Below are positions 11,676 through 24,357 of a stretch of DNA of 64,000 bases, piece by piece. This stretch comes from Voacanga thouarsii (lineage: Eukaryota; Streptophyta; Magnoliopsida; Gentianales; Apocynaceae). Numbering within the stretch: position 1 is the stretch's first letter; every line of letters starts with the position of its first letter. The notes beneath the pieces were generated by a model. It searched no databases. It saw only the letters and a program-made list of their open reading frames with translations, and was not told where the DNA came from. Made by a program: the position numbers and the translations under genes. Location of the stretch: positions 992,001 through 1,056,000 of the forward strand of contig JANUWF010001217.1 of the NCBI GenBank assembly GCA_026120185.1. Reading direction: 5' to 3'.

Positions 11676-14600
11676 CTAAATGAAATCCCAAATCATGTGG
11701 TACTTCCTCTGGATGTGCTTCCCATTCTTGTGGTTTCTGGGTTCTTTGGATTGCGAGACTGTTCCAGAATTGTCGCAATACACCACAATCGATCTGTCCA
11801 TATGTGGCACAACTCCAAGTTCTGAAAAAAACTTCCGGAGCCAGACTGCTTCCTTGGACGCTTTCGAAACTGCCACATACTCAGCTTCCATGGTCAAGTT
11901 AGCAATACAATATTGCTTGATACTCCTCCATGAAACAGCTCCTCTAGACAAGGTGAAGACATATCTACTAGTGGATTTTCTTTCATCCTTATCCGCCTAA
12001 AAATCTGAGTCTGTGTATCTTATAAGAACCAAGTCGTCAACCATGTAAACCAGTATATAATCTTTTGTACTATTGAGGTACTTAAAAATATGCTTTACAG
12101 CTTACCAATGAATCTCCCCAGGGTTTGACTAATATCTGCTAACTAAGCCTACAACAAAGCAGATATCTGGCCTAGTGCACAATATGGCGTACATGAGACT
12201 TCTCACAGTCGAAGCCTAGGGAATCCTACACATCCTGTCTTTTTCTTCTTGAGACGTATGACAGTCCTTAGAACAAAAAGACAACCCATGTTTGCAAGGG
12301 ATTATAGCTCCCTTGCATGAGTCTATGCTAAACTTGACCAGTATCTTGTCAATATATGTCGCTTGAGATAATCCTAACATTCTCTACTTCCTATTTCTAA
12401 GAAGTTTAATCCCGAAAATGTAACTGACTTCTCCCAAATCCTTCATACTAAATTGACTAGATAGTCAAACCTTAGTAGATGACAATGTCACTACATCATT
12501 CCCAATAAGTAAAATATCATCCACATATAGGATAAGAAAAATCACATTTATGCCTTCTAATTTTCTGTACACGCATGATTCATCCTCATTTTAAATAAAA
12601 CGGTAAGACTTTACAGTCTTATCAGAACGAATGTTCCATGTTCTAGATGCCTGCTTAAATTCATAAATGGACTTCTTAAACTTGTAGACCATATGTTCCT
12701 GGCCTTTAGCAATAAAATCTTCCGGTTGAGACATATAGATATCTTCGTTAAGATGGCCATTAAAAAATGTCGTCTTGACATCCATTTGGCATGTCTCATA
12801 GTCGTAATGACATGCAATGGTAAGAAAGATATAGATGGACTTAAGCATGGCTACTGAGGAAAAGGTTCATCATAATCGATTTCCTTTTTCTGAGTATACC
12901 CTTTTGCCACAAGCTTAACATTGAAAAGTTTCCACCTTCCCATCAGCTCCCTTTTTCCTCTTGTATAGCCATTTACACTCAATGGGTTTTATCCCTTCAG
13001 GTGAAGCTACAAGATCCCAAATCTGATTGAAGTATATAGACTCAATTTCGGCTTTCATTACTTCATGCCATAGATCTGCATCGGCATCAGTAATAGCTTC
13101 TTCGTATCTAGTGGAATCTTATTCCTGATGGTCAAAGACCAGCTCGAAAGTCTCTCATATTCATCTTTCTGGAACTCTAAATATCCTCCCACTACGATGA
13201 AGCTCCGTTTGTACAGGTTCTTGAGGTTGTGCCTCTTCTTATTCCATAATCGAGTCTGAAGAAGTTGATTCCAAAGATAACTTCTCCTCAAGTTCTAACC
13301 TTATTGAACCTTTGGTGGAAATACTTTGATCATCCTCCAAGTATCTAACATTAGTACTTACCAGTACTTTCTGCTCCTTGAGATGATAAAAGTAACCTCC
13401 TTTTATCCCTTTTGGATACCCAACAAAGTAGCATAATTCTGATCTTGATTTTAGTTTGTCTCCCTTGATCAATACCTAAATTGGACAGTCCCATATTCTG
13501 AGATGATTTAGACTTATCTTACGCCCAATCCACATCTCATAAGGTGTCCTAGATACTAATTTAGAAGGTACCAAGTTCAGAATGTATGTCGCTGTTTCCA
13601 AGGCATATTCTTAAAAAGAGACCGGAAGAGTAGCATGCGACATCATGCTTCGGACCATTTCTATTAATGTCCTGTTCTTTCTCTCAACTACTCCATTCTA
13701 TTGGGGTGTACCCGGTGCAGAGAGTTGGAATACTATTCCATGATGTACCATGTAATCCTTAAACTCTCCGAGAAGGTATTCTCCACCACAATCCGATCAT
13801 AAGGTTTTGATCAGTTTACCTGTCCGACGCTCCACTTTAACCTTAAACTCTTTGAACTTGGCAAAATAGTTAGACTTGCGCCTCATCAGGTAGACATAAC
13901 CAAACCTTGTACAATCATCCGTGAAAGTGATGAAGTACTCAAAGCCCCCTCTAGATTGAGTAGACAAAGGACTATATACATCAGTATGAACAAGACACAA
14001 TATCTCCTTAACTCTATCAGCCTTTTGGGTGAACAACCTTTTGGTCATTTTTTTCATAAGGGAGAATTCACACTAAGGCTAATTTTCCAATCTTAATGAG
14101 CACAAGGACCCATCATGAATTAACCTCTGAATTCTAGTTGAATTAATATGGCCCAATCTTAGATGCCAAAGATATGAGTCATTAATATTGGTCTTTCTCT
14201 TTTTACTTAAAGGTTCAGATTGAGCGTTATTTATTTGATTGCTTGTAGGATTTAAAAAGAATAAATTTTCATACATGTGCCCTATACATAAAACTTCTCC
14301 ATTTTCTACTGATAGTAATACCATAATGGAAAGAAATAGAATATCTATGACTTATTAATTTTGCAACTGAAATCAAATTCTGTCTAAAATCGAGTACATA
14401 TAAAATATCTTTTAATTCAACTAATTTATTACAATAAATGGCCCATACTCGTGCTCCATTTCCTACTCGTAGTCCATGCTCACCGTTCTGGAGTCTTCTT
14501 ATCTTCCTAAACTCCTGCAAGGAGTTATGGATATGATCAGTGGCACCAGAATCAACAATCCAAGTGGAAGTTGATCCAACTATTGAAATAAACTCTAGAT

Positions 14601-15417
14601 AGAGAATAATACCTGTAGAGTTTTTCATGGCCTAAAGTTCTGGACACTCTTTTTTCCAGTGTCCCTTCTGCCCGCATTTGAAACATTTGCCTTTGGGCTT
14701 GTTGGGCTGGTTCTTGGGCTGGGCCTATGCATTTCCTTTATTTTTCTTGAACTTCATGGGCTTGGACCTAGTTCTAGAAGAAAAAGTCCTCACAATTATA
14801 GCCTTGGATTGTGGCTTCATGACCTTCTCCGCCACCTGGAGCTCTTTCATCAACTTAGTTAAAGTCATGTTCAATTTGTTCATATTGTAGTTCAACTTGA
14901 ATTAAATAAAAGAGCCCGACAGAGATTTGAGAACCATGTCCACTTAGCTCTCAGGGTTAATAATAGCCTCTAAGACTTCTGCTTCCTCGAAAATAGCAAT
15001 AATTTTGAGTATATGCTCCCTGACTGATGATCCCTTAACCATTTTAGTGTTTATGATAGTCCTAAGAGCCTCCTGCCTTGCAAGCTGGCTCTTGTCAGCG
15101 AATATCGTGGCTAATGATTAGCTAATATCGTATGCAGTGGCTATGTGCTTATGTTTTGACTAAAGCAAATTAGACATGGAGGCCAACATGTAATATCGAG
15201 CCATTTTGTTGGCCTTCTTCTATACTTTTTCAGCCTCACGCTCTTCCGTGGTGGAACCCTCCCCAATAATAGGGTAGGTTTCAAAGAGGACATACTTAAA
15301 CTCCTCAGCAGTGAGTATTATATCCAAATTCCTTTTCCAATCCACATAGTTTGGTCCCGTTAGCTTATTCTCGTGGAGAATAACGACCAAAGGACTAAAA
15401 GAATATCCACCAACCAT
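11676..15417 (-). pseudogene. Copia A gag-pol remnant
   Basis: Domains read on the minus strand. Gag N-terminal part is at 15220-15417 (ENKLTGPNYVDWKRN). A CCHC zinc knuckle (CFKCGQKGHW) lies near 14645-14690. Protease with STWIVDSGATDHIHN is at 14500-14590 within 14269-14628. Pre-integrase is at 14079-14324 (LWHLRLGHINS). Integrase core is at 13700-14057 (LVHTDVYSPL, FTDDCTRFGY). RT pieces are at 12400-12850. RNase H is at 11676-11951. Multiple stops and frameshifts break the frame, several consistent with C-to-T changes (for example TAG for CAG in P-Q-*-NG of the integrase). It shares one stop with element C (12384-12386, equivalent to 27246-27248). It encodes no functional product. Confidence 0.85.
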
Positions 15418-16260
15418 TTCTGAAATATCGAAAATAAAAAAAATTCAGTTTGTAAAAAAATAAAATAATTTGTGACTTTATCCTAATATTAAATATGATA
15501 ATAGTTAACCCTATCACTATTATCTTTAATATGATTAATTTGGCTCTTAAAAAAAAACTAACATAATTTCTTGGAAAGATTAACAAATTTCTAAGCTAAG
15601 TGTAATTTCCCTTCTAGGTAATGATCTAGAAGATAACTCCATCGTGGGATGACCGTTTCTTCTCATTTTCTATGGACATACCCCGCACTATAACCTCCAA
15701 CGTGGGCTGGTCGATCATAGCATGTGTCTCGGGTTATTAATTATATTTATTCATTAATTCTAGATCCTTGTAGTATCCCCATCCTATAGGGTTCACTCCC
15801 AGGGTGACACGAGGGGACCCGCAATTTCTAATGAGGATCGTGATGGAAGCCGTAGGGCCGTTGGAACCCCTCTCCCACTTAGCATTTTAAAATAAGGGGT
15901 TTTCTTCTAAAAAATATTTTGAAATTTTCAATTAAGTTTCTTTTAATTCAAAATAAAATATCTAAACCCATAAAATTTCTATGTCAAGGTTTATACTCTT
16001 TGAGAAAATTTTCTATGGATTAATTTTATTTAAATTAATAAACTTAATAATTTCAAAAATTTTCAATATAATTTTCGAGAAATTTTGATCTCAAGTTTTT
16101 GACAAAAACAATTTCTCTTGTTAAAATTCAATCAAAATAATTTTCTATTTTAATTCACAAAAATATCTAAATTCAATATATTTTCAATGCTTTAGATATA
16201 CAGAGATATTTTAACATTTAGATGTACTTCGAAGATATGAACTGGTGCATGCTTGAAAAT

Positions 16261-19200
16261 CCTTGTGTTTTCCTTTGCCTTTGTGGATTTGTGTTCCTGG
16301 CTTAGGCTTAAATTTTTAATTTTTTTCATAGATTGCCTCATTCCCAGCAATTGGCCACTGACTAAACAATATTGGTTAGTAAGTTGTACTATTTTAATGA
16401 TTTACAAGTAATAAGCAAGATTTTATACCGAAGTATGAACATGGTTACTCCAACTAAGGCTTGTGGAGACTTGGCTGACTATGTGAATATTTGCGGTAAA
16501 CATTCACTTTCAAGAAATAGCACTTCTAATTTTGTATGCTTTCTTTCATCATCACGGTTAAAGAAATAATAATGTGATTTGAATCACTGGACTGCAGAAG
16601 AAACAGGTAAGGAATTAGATAAATGTGGTGAGCATTCTTCTCAAGTAAAGAGATGTCGGCTACATTTTAACCCTGAAATCTTGAATGGCCCCTTTAGCAA
16701 TGAAGAAACATCATCAGTAAATCTAAGATTAAAGGTACTAATGACTCAAAATGTCATGGCTCTTGAAAATTGTAACATCTCTAACCTATGTTGGCCAAAA
16801 CCAGTGTTTTATTTTACTCCCGTTTTTCCCTGAATAAGATGTATGTTAGTTGTAGTTCCCTAGGAGTACAGCTATCAAACATGTTTATTAATTCAACAAG
16901 TCCTTTTGTTACGTCATATTAGTTGTTCAGTTTACCTATACTAGGTTTTTAAATCTTAGCATCACATATTTGTGTATATAATTTTTTTGATTATTTGTCT
17001 TGATATTTGGTGTAAGGTGCCCATCAGCTCTGATTAGTAATTTAATTAATTATAGGATGTTCTTTGGCTATTCTTGCAAAGTTCTATTTCATTAAATTCC
17101 TTTACTTTGAATGACCAATTAATGTTGTTGTGTAGAATGTATCTGACTTTTTGCACTGGATTATGCATCTATACATGTTTCTAGGAGAGGGAGGATTCTG
17201 CTGAAGAGTTTTCTTCTAAAATGCCACAGAAGGTTTCTGCATATTCAGGTTTGCCTATTTTTTTTACTTCATTCTTGCATGTTGTGTACTTACTTTTTGC
17301 AGGTGTGCTATTAAAGATGATTTTCTTAAAGAGTTGAAACCTAATTGTCTTTTCCAGAGTGTACATATTCGATCAACAATGAGAACTTTGATCCATCAGC
17401 TGATGCATAGCTTGCCAGTTACTTTGTTGATGCTGAAATGTAGTATAACCCCAGTGATATGTATGTTTCTTTCTAGAGCAATCATTCATCCAAGTCTTAA
17501 TTTTTAACCCTTGTGTAACTTGTGGCTTCTGTATATGTCCAGGGCTTCTAAAGTTTAAATTGAAGCAACAAGTACGTGAGGTTTTTATGAGTAACAATGG
17601 TCTGGTTTGCATTATTAATTCAACAATTTCAGTCTCATCTTTAGCATTCTCTTTGCCAGGATCAGATAACAAATGTAAATCTGGTTTTATGGGCAGCACC
17701 TGATACATAGATTGATCTGCATATTGGCTCTTGTCATGCGACTGACATTATTGTTATAAGAACTTCTGATACATGCTTACTGACCCTATGGTGAAAGGAA
17801 GGGTTTGAGCATGAATAGCTACTTACAACACATTTTTTTTAGTAGATCTCATTTTATCTACAATTTTGAGATTAAAGAATTCTCGAAAATTCTCATTAAT
17901 CTTACTTTCCCTTGCGTCTTATACTTTTAGTCCATGAGAGGAAGCTCCTTACAACAATGCAATTGAGACAACCCTTTTGGGTGGATTACCTCTTTCTGGG
18001 TTTGTATGCGAGGTGTGTAATGCCGAAGCTCTTTTGTTCACTATTGCTCCCTCAAGCTTGCCTACCTACGCCTAAGTTTGGCATTTGGCTGTGATAATTT
18101 TTGTAAGGTTTATCTTATTTTGAATATTTAAGTGTTGAGTTAATACATAGAACTAGACTCACATTCTTATGATTTGTTGGTAAGATAAAATAAGTTTGGG
18201 TTGTGAATTTATGAAATAATTGCATTTCTGCCACCAAATTTTATGTTCTTGTAGCTATGTTTTTTCCCTTATATTTTATTGCTTTATTAAGGTAAAAAAG
18301 ATGAATTACAGAATAATGTGTTCTCCTTTAGCAAATATGAAACAATAAACAATTCATACACAACTAAGAAAAAAAAAATCAATTCCAACTTCTATAGGCA
18401 TTACCTCTTCTCTTATCACCAGAATTGTACAAATCTGATGTGGTGTTAGTGTAAGGAAAACAAACCCAAGACGATTATTCGAGAAAAAGTAAATTTGCCA
18501 CTGCCCATAAGAAAATTGTAGACATGAAATTAGAAAGACCTAATGCTTTTTGAATCTGGATGCTACCAATTTGCAACTGAGGATGCATATATCTTTCTTG
18601 TTGAGTGCTTTGAAAGGTTTCAACAATACAAGCACATAGATTTTTACATTGCTGGGGTCCCAGCTTTAAGGCTTGTACGAGTTGCTCAGAGATAAAGTTT
18701 ATATCCCCTCCATGTACTATACTTTATTTTTTTTATAAAAAACTAAATAAACTAGTAAGGGTCCTGCCAAACTCTCCACTATCTATGGTTTATTTGCTTT
18801 AAAAAAATCATTCAAACAAAACCAAACTAAGTCAATTGAAACTGAATCTAATTTTTAAGATTTTAAATAGTTTGGTTTACTATAAATTTCAACCACGGAA
18901 CAATTTTTTGTAATATATAGATCCGATCTTTGTAAAATACTATAAATCGTAAAAAATTCTAGAACTTTTTGAAATGTAAATTTTGCAATGCACTCAATAC
19001 CAATACTTGAATATATAAAAAAAATATATATATGTGTGGAAGAACAATTCCAGTTTTTTTATAAACAATGTCTAAATCTGTTTTTAAAGTGGGTCCAAAT
19101 TAGAAGAATTCTGATATTCTAATGGTATATATCTATGTTTAATTTGTATGTTTTTTAGGAGTAATTTTCAAATCTACAAAATGAACTTACAAGCTTGACG

Positions 19201-19331
19201 TCCAAGCCAAGCGAGTTTGTCGAGCCTGCCTACTTCACCTAAACGGCTTCCTACCTCCAATGGGTACTATCAATGACAATTTCTTCACTACTTATTTTAC
19301 ATAAGTTGTCTACTTGTTTCTTAATTATCTT
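16261..19331 (+). other. Anonymous region with exon-like pieces
   Basis: Between truncated element A and the tandem repeat. Some stretches look like decayed exons on the + strand, such as 16580-16735 and 17188-17235, with possible splice borders. Their translations match no family I recognise and stops are frequent. They could be 5' exons of the NT-C2 pseudogene downstream or an unrelated fossil. The rest looks like intron or intergenic DNA. Confidence 0.3.
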
Positions 19332-19337
19332 CATACA

Positions 19338-19850
19338 CATTGGAATATCTTTACATTCCTTTTGAATAGTATCAACAACTACTTTTTCCTAATGATAGTT
19401 ATTATAATACTGCGCTTGCTAATAGTTATAATTGTTAAATCTCAAATTTAAAGTATATCAAATAAGGAAAACTATTTAAAATTGGGTGAAACAAGTAATA
19501 CATTGCACTAATAGAGTCAATTCCCTAGTACAATGGATGAAGATATAGTCAAACATTGGAATATCTTAACATTTCTTTTGAATTGTATCAATAACTATTC
19601 TAATACTTTCTTCTAATGATAGTTGTTATAATATCATACTTACTAATAGTTACAGTTGTTAAATCTCAAATCCAAAGTATATCGGATAAGAAAAACTCTT
19701 TAAAATTGGGTAAAACAAGTAGCCCATTGCACTGATAGATTCAATTTCCCAGTACAATGGATGAAGAGATAGTCAAATATTGGAATATCTTTACATTTCT
19801 TTTGAATGGTATCAACAACTATTCTAATACTTTCTCCTACTGATAGTTCT
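19338..19850. repeat. Tandem repeat, ~216-224 bp unit, about 2.3 copies
   Basis: Copies begin at 19338, 19554 and 19778 with (C/T)ATTGGAATATCTT. Each full copy ends with ACAATGGATGAAGA(T/G)ATAGTCAAA. The third copy stops after about 70 bp. Copies differ at scattered positions, so the array is not recent. No coding content. Confidence 0.85.
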
Positions 19851-19931
19851 TTTGATAGTTGTTTGTTTTTTCCACTTCAACTCTCCATCTTTAATTCATG
19901 ATATGTGATTATGGCCATTTATTTGGTGCAG

Positions 19932-22146
19932 TTATCCCTAAGTTTATTTGAATTAAGTGCTGAAAAAGATCTAACAGAATCAATATAGAGGTTAACATTT
20001 CCTCTTACATCACCACCACAATCTGAAAATATGCCCTCGCCTGAGAAGGAGGAGCTTTCTACACTCAAAGCTGGTCTGAGGAAGGTCAAGATCTTCTCGA
20101 GGTATGTGTCAACACAAAGAGCCAAAAAGACTTGCCTTAAGGAAGAGAATAGTGAAGGTAGATGCTCTACCAATAGTGAGGAGGGTGAATATTTTTACTC
20201 ATTTAACTCAGATTCAATTAATGATTGTGATGAAGGAGAATCAGAAGAGGGAAAAGAGGACCCTATAGTCAAGAAGTCATTTAGTTATGGCATATTAGCC
20301 TATGCTAACTTTGCAGGAGGGTCATTTTACACAAATCCAAAAATCAGAGGCGAGGATGAGGATTAAATTTACTACAGCAACCGAAAATTAGATGTGGACT
20401 GTTAAAAATATGGAGGATCCTATTTCTGTTGTTTTTGAGTCATTTGTAATGTAGAACAGGAAGCGTAGTATTTTACCATGGAGGAAGAGGAAATTGATCT
20501 TCAGATCTCCAAAAACCAAGGGGGAGCCATTGCTGAAGAAGGCTTATGGAGAAGAAGGCGATGATGACATTGGCCATGACTGCTGGCAACTCATTTCAAA
20601 TGAATCTTTCTCTTTCTGGGTAAGAAAATTTACAATGTTGGTGATTTTATTGAAGTTTATTCAATATAGAGTGATGAAATCCATTATATTCGTTAGTGTT
20701 TCCTTCAATATTGAATATGAAATTTAATTTGTCGTATTTCATTTCTTCATAGTGTGTAATGCAGTCATTGATGACTATTTTAATATGAGGAATAAATTAT
20801 CTTATGCCATATTCAGTTTTCTTTTGACTTGAGATTTAACTATGCCATTTCAAATTCTTCTTGTTGGTTTTGAAAGAAGTTTATAGACTTGTGTGCTGGA
20901 TAATGTTATGTCTGAGGGCTTGAATGGCAAATTTTGTAAAAAGATGACGCACTACTTTTTGGGGTTTAAAGTCTTGTTGGGGGACCAGCTATGATCTTAT
21001 AAGCACTTTAAGCATATATGGGTACTGAAATTGAATAATTAACTAATATCAGATGCTTTTCATCCATTTATTTGGCATCCTGTCCTCCTTATTAATAAAT
21101 GAAGAAGTTTATATTAATTTCAACACCACTTTTGGTAGGCGCAAGACTGATGAAAACTCAAATGCACATTGATCATTAGTATATGAGTTTGGAGATGATA
21201 ACTTTGTCGTTGGTTATTGGGAAAAGAAAGAAATATTGAGCAGTGATGGACACCTGAAGCTTCAGACTCAAATCTTCTTTGCTTCCATTGACCAACAAAG
21301 TGAAAGGACAACTGGAGAGAGTGCCTATACGGCTCTTGTTGTAGTAATTGCTTATTGGTTGCAAAACAACCATGGTCACATGCCTATTAGATCACAGTTT
21401 GATAGATTAAACATAGAGGGATCAATAGAGTGGAGGAACCTTTGTGAGAATGAAACTTACAAGGAGTGGTTTCCTAACAAGCACTTTGGTCTAGAAACAG
21501 TCCCTCAGGCCAAGATACGTTCTCTTTTTGTTATTCCTAGAAAGTCATTTATTGGGTTTTTTCATCTCGATGGAATGGAAGAAGAAAGGTTTGATTTTCT
21601 GCATGGTGCTATGTCCTTTGAAAGTATCTGGGATGAAATAAGCAATACTGTAGCAAACTGTCCATATTATTGTGAAGCTTAAGTTTACAATGTCTTGTGA
21701 TGCTTACTACATAATCGACATACTAGGTGAACGGCTTTACAAGGGATGTAACCAAGCTTACATACTAAAATTTGACCGGAATATAGCCATCTACAAGATG
21801 CCAACTACAACTCAACCATCTCAGGAAAACACATAGTGGTGATCAGCAAAATGTTTCTGTAGCAATGGAACCAAATTCTCAAAATGTAAGGCCAAACAAG
21901 TATTCTACAGAAAGTTCTGCAGCAATGGGATGCAAGGAAAAACAAATAACGAGTGAAGAGAAATAAGTACTTCTTTGCCAAGGTAAAGAATCATGCAAGG
22001 ACTATATAAAAAGTTTCCTGGTTGCCATATGCATTAGAGAACCACTAGTAGATATTAAGAAGGGTATGATCAAATCAACTCCACTTCATCATCGATTCCA
22101 AATTGAATTTAACTTTACTGATTTGCAAAGACCAGTTTACGTTGCT
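19932..22146 (+). pseudogene. Plant NT-C2 (EEIG1/EHBP1 N-terminal type) protein, pseudogene fragment
   Basis: Conserved C-terminal two thirds of a plant protein whose intact members (about 700 aa, e.g. Arabidopsis At3g11760) start with an NT-type C2 domain. Exon-like segments are 19932-20619 (AGLRKVKIFSRYVST, AYANFAGGSFY, WRKRKLIFRSPKTKGEP), about 21139-21682 (GHLKLQTQIFFASIDQ, WRNLCENETYKEWFP) and 21690-22146 (AYYIIDILGERLYKG, CKDYIKSFLVA). Disabling changes: TAG at 19986-19988, TAA at 20364-20366 where a conserved Trp is expected, TGA at 21170-21172, and TAA at 21680-21682 with loss of the short block that normally precedes the AYYIID segment. The C2 domain exons were not found upstream. 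The function of intact relatives is poorly known. Confidence 0.85.
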
Positions 22147-23239
22147 CCAAAAGTAGAAGTTGGCTAGGCCAGGCCACAAAGTGGTTGAAGTTGAAGTTGT
22201 CTATCTGAAATTGCTGCACAGAGATAAATGTATACAGAAGCATGTTACTTTTAACTGACTAGTTTTCTTGTTCTTTTTCTATGTAGTTTTGGGGTGAATG
22301 GGTTGAAGAGTGCCTATTTTGCTGTGTTCTCTGATGTATTTATCTTGTGGTATGAGTGTAACTTCCTTTTTACCTTACACTGTTTGAAAGGGATTATTTG
22401 TAAGAAACAAAACCCTTGTTTGAAGATATTTGTTTTCCTGAACAAAGCCCTTGTCTGAGTTTATATTTCATATATTTTCAATATTTACATGAAATAGTTG
22501 GTCATTATTCAATTAAAGAGAAATCAAGAACAAGCAAAATATATACAACTTTGATAAAAATACAAACATTCAAAATATATATATTAAATTTTTTTAACAA
22601 GAAGGGCAAAACCTCCACGCGAGACGTCGACGTCAACTAGTACAAATTAACTAAAATTCATCAAGTTGGGCTTTAATTTTAACTCTACTAAATTTAACTC
22701 TAAACTATTGGGAAAAAAAAAATATTAGTGCGATACACAATTAGTAGTAATTAAATAACTTTTGTTCATATTGTGCTCCTAACTTTCATTTTCCTTTTCT
22801 TTTTTCTCTTTCATATCTCAAATGATTAAAGAGAAAATATAAGGGTTTTAAATAGAATGCAATCCATATTTTTAGAAAATTGAAATGAAATACGCAAGCA
22901 TGTTTATCTAATATGTATTCAAAATCAACTAATAATCTCCTTGTCATTTCTCTTATCATGCATTCTTCAACTTGAGAATTGTCCAATTATAGTTTGAAAT
23001 TCGCAAGATTGAATTCAAATTTAAGGATTCTTTTAGGTTTTATTTTATTTTTTTTGAATTAAACTTGTAAATACAAACACATATATCGAATATATTTTTA
23101 GAAATGGATTATATAGATTTAAATAGCTAATTAACTAACAGTTTTTTTTTTCATCGAGTTCAAATTTTATTCTTTAAAAATAATGTAGAAAGAAAACAGA
23201 GGAAGTATTTCTCATAAATGAATATGGTAGATGAATACT

Positions 23240-23240
<1 letters not shown>
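22147..23240. other. Intergenic DNA
   Basis: 3' flank of the NT-C2 pseudogene and AT-rich sequence up to the TA tract. No coding feature seen. Confidence 0.45.

Positions 23241-23294
<54 letters not shown>
23241..23294. repeat. (TA)n microsatellite
   Basis: Nearly perfect TA tract just outside the left LTR of copia element B. Confidence 0.9.
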
Positions 23295-23301
<7 letters not shown>

Positions 23302-23327
23302 AAGAAATAGTAGATGAATTAATATTT

Positions 23328-23701
23328 TGTTATAAAATTTGGGTAGTGTTAGAATAAAATCTACACACTACACACTAAGAAAACTTTAACTATTTTTTTG
23401 CACAAGAATTTATTTAAACTTCTTTCTTTCTTTTTCTTTCACAATTTTCTCTCAATTCTTTCACAAAATGATGGTATATTACAAGCTTAGAGAATAGCTC
23501 TATTGATAGAGCTCTTAATTAGTGGAATATATCATCTTCTACTAATCTTAATTAGTGATGTCTCCACTAAATAATGGACATCCATAAAAATTCATAATTA
23601 GTGAAATTTCCACTAATTAGTGGAGTTTCTACTAATTTTCTAATAATTCACATATATCCATAATTAGTGAAGCTTCCACTAATTCACAATATATCATAAC
23701 A
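23328..23701 (-). repeat. 3' LTR of copia element B
   Basis: 374 bp with TG..CA ends, flanked on the left by TATTT and on the right by the PPT complement CTCCCCCTT. In the first ~100 aligned bases about seven differences from the partner LTR are visible. Confidence 0.93.
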
Positions 23702-23710
23702 CTCCCCCTT
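23702..23710 (-). promoter_or_regulatory. Polypurine tract of copia element B
   Basis: AAGGGGGAG on the minus strand, directly next to the 3' LTR: the plus-strand primer site for reverse transcription. Confidence 0.8.
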
Positions 23711-24120
23711 GGATGTTCATCCATTACATAAAGAATATGTCTCGTTAAAACCTTACTAGATAAAAACCCAGTGGGAAAAAAAATTCAGTGAAGGAAAAAA
23801 AGTACACTACTCTATATGTCTGTTTATTACTCCCCCTGATAATCTTTAAACCGACGCATACCGATTTTATATCTCAACTTCTCAAATGTTGCAGTCGGTA
23901 AAATATTCGTGAAAATATCTGCGAGGTTGTCACATGACCGAATTTGTAGCACATCAATTTCACATTTCTTCTGGAGTTCTCGAGTAAAGAAGAATTTTTG
24001 TCAAATATGTTTTGTCCGATCTCCTTTAATATATCCTCCTCGTAATTGAGTTATGCAAACTGCATTATCTTCATAAAGAGGAGTTGGAATATCTTTGATC
24101 GATGATAATCCACGACTTTT

Positions 24121-24357
24121 TCAGATATAATGAATCATGGATCTTAACCATACACATTCTCGACTTACTTCATGAATGGCTATAATTTCAACATGATTTG
24201 AAGAAGTAGCTACTATAGATTGTTTTGTAGAACGCCATGATATAGCAGTATTTCCACATGTAAATAGATAACCCATTTGAGAACGTGCTTTATGTGGATT
24301 AGAAAAATAACCAGCATCTGCATAATCTATCAATGTTCGGTTGGTTTTATTTGAATA
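24121..24357 (-). pseudogene. Copia B RNase H fragment (cut by element C)
   Basis: Minus-strand frame with RNase H motifs DYADAGYFSNP, GYLFTCGNTAISWRSTKQS and ECVWLRSMIHYI. The frame is interrupted at 24357 by insertion of element C. Its upstream continuation, the RT, lies at 34203 and beyond. This matched break is what shows that C inserted into B. Confidence 0.9.

Larger units (their letters stand above)
10130..16260 (-). mobile_element. Ty1/copia element A, 5'-truncated
   Basis: Minus-strand copia element of the same family as element C. On the + strand the order is LTR (recognisable from about 10130, inner end CA at 11522), polypurine-tract complement (11523-11533), RNase H, RT, integrase, protease, gag and leader. 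Similarity to C's leader stops near 16260, equivalent to about 31218 in C. The rest of the leader, the primer-binding site and the second LTR are therefore missing, probably by deletion. All coding regions are interrupted. Because one LTR is lost, no TSD can be tested. Confidence 0.85.

Noticed and set aside
11680..12000. Plus-strand open frames opposite the copia RNase H (also 26425-26913)
   Set aside because: Antisense shadows of the RNase H coding strand, which carries the recognisable motifs.
20031..20366. 111-aa open frame as a separate small gene
   Set aside because: It is one in-frame piece of the NT-C2 pseudogene, bounded by a stop that replaces a conserved Trp.
22623..22634. GACGTCGACGTC palindrome as a bZIP regulatory site
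   Set aside because: A perfect 12-bp palindrome with two ACGT cores, but no gene lies close enough in either direction to give it a role.
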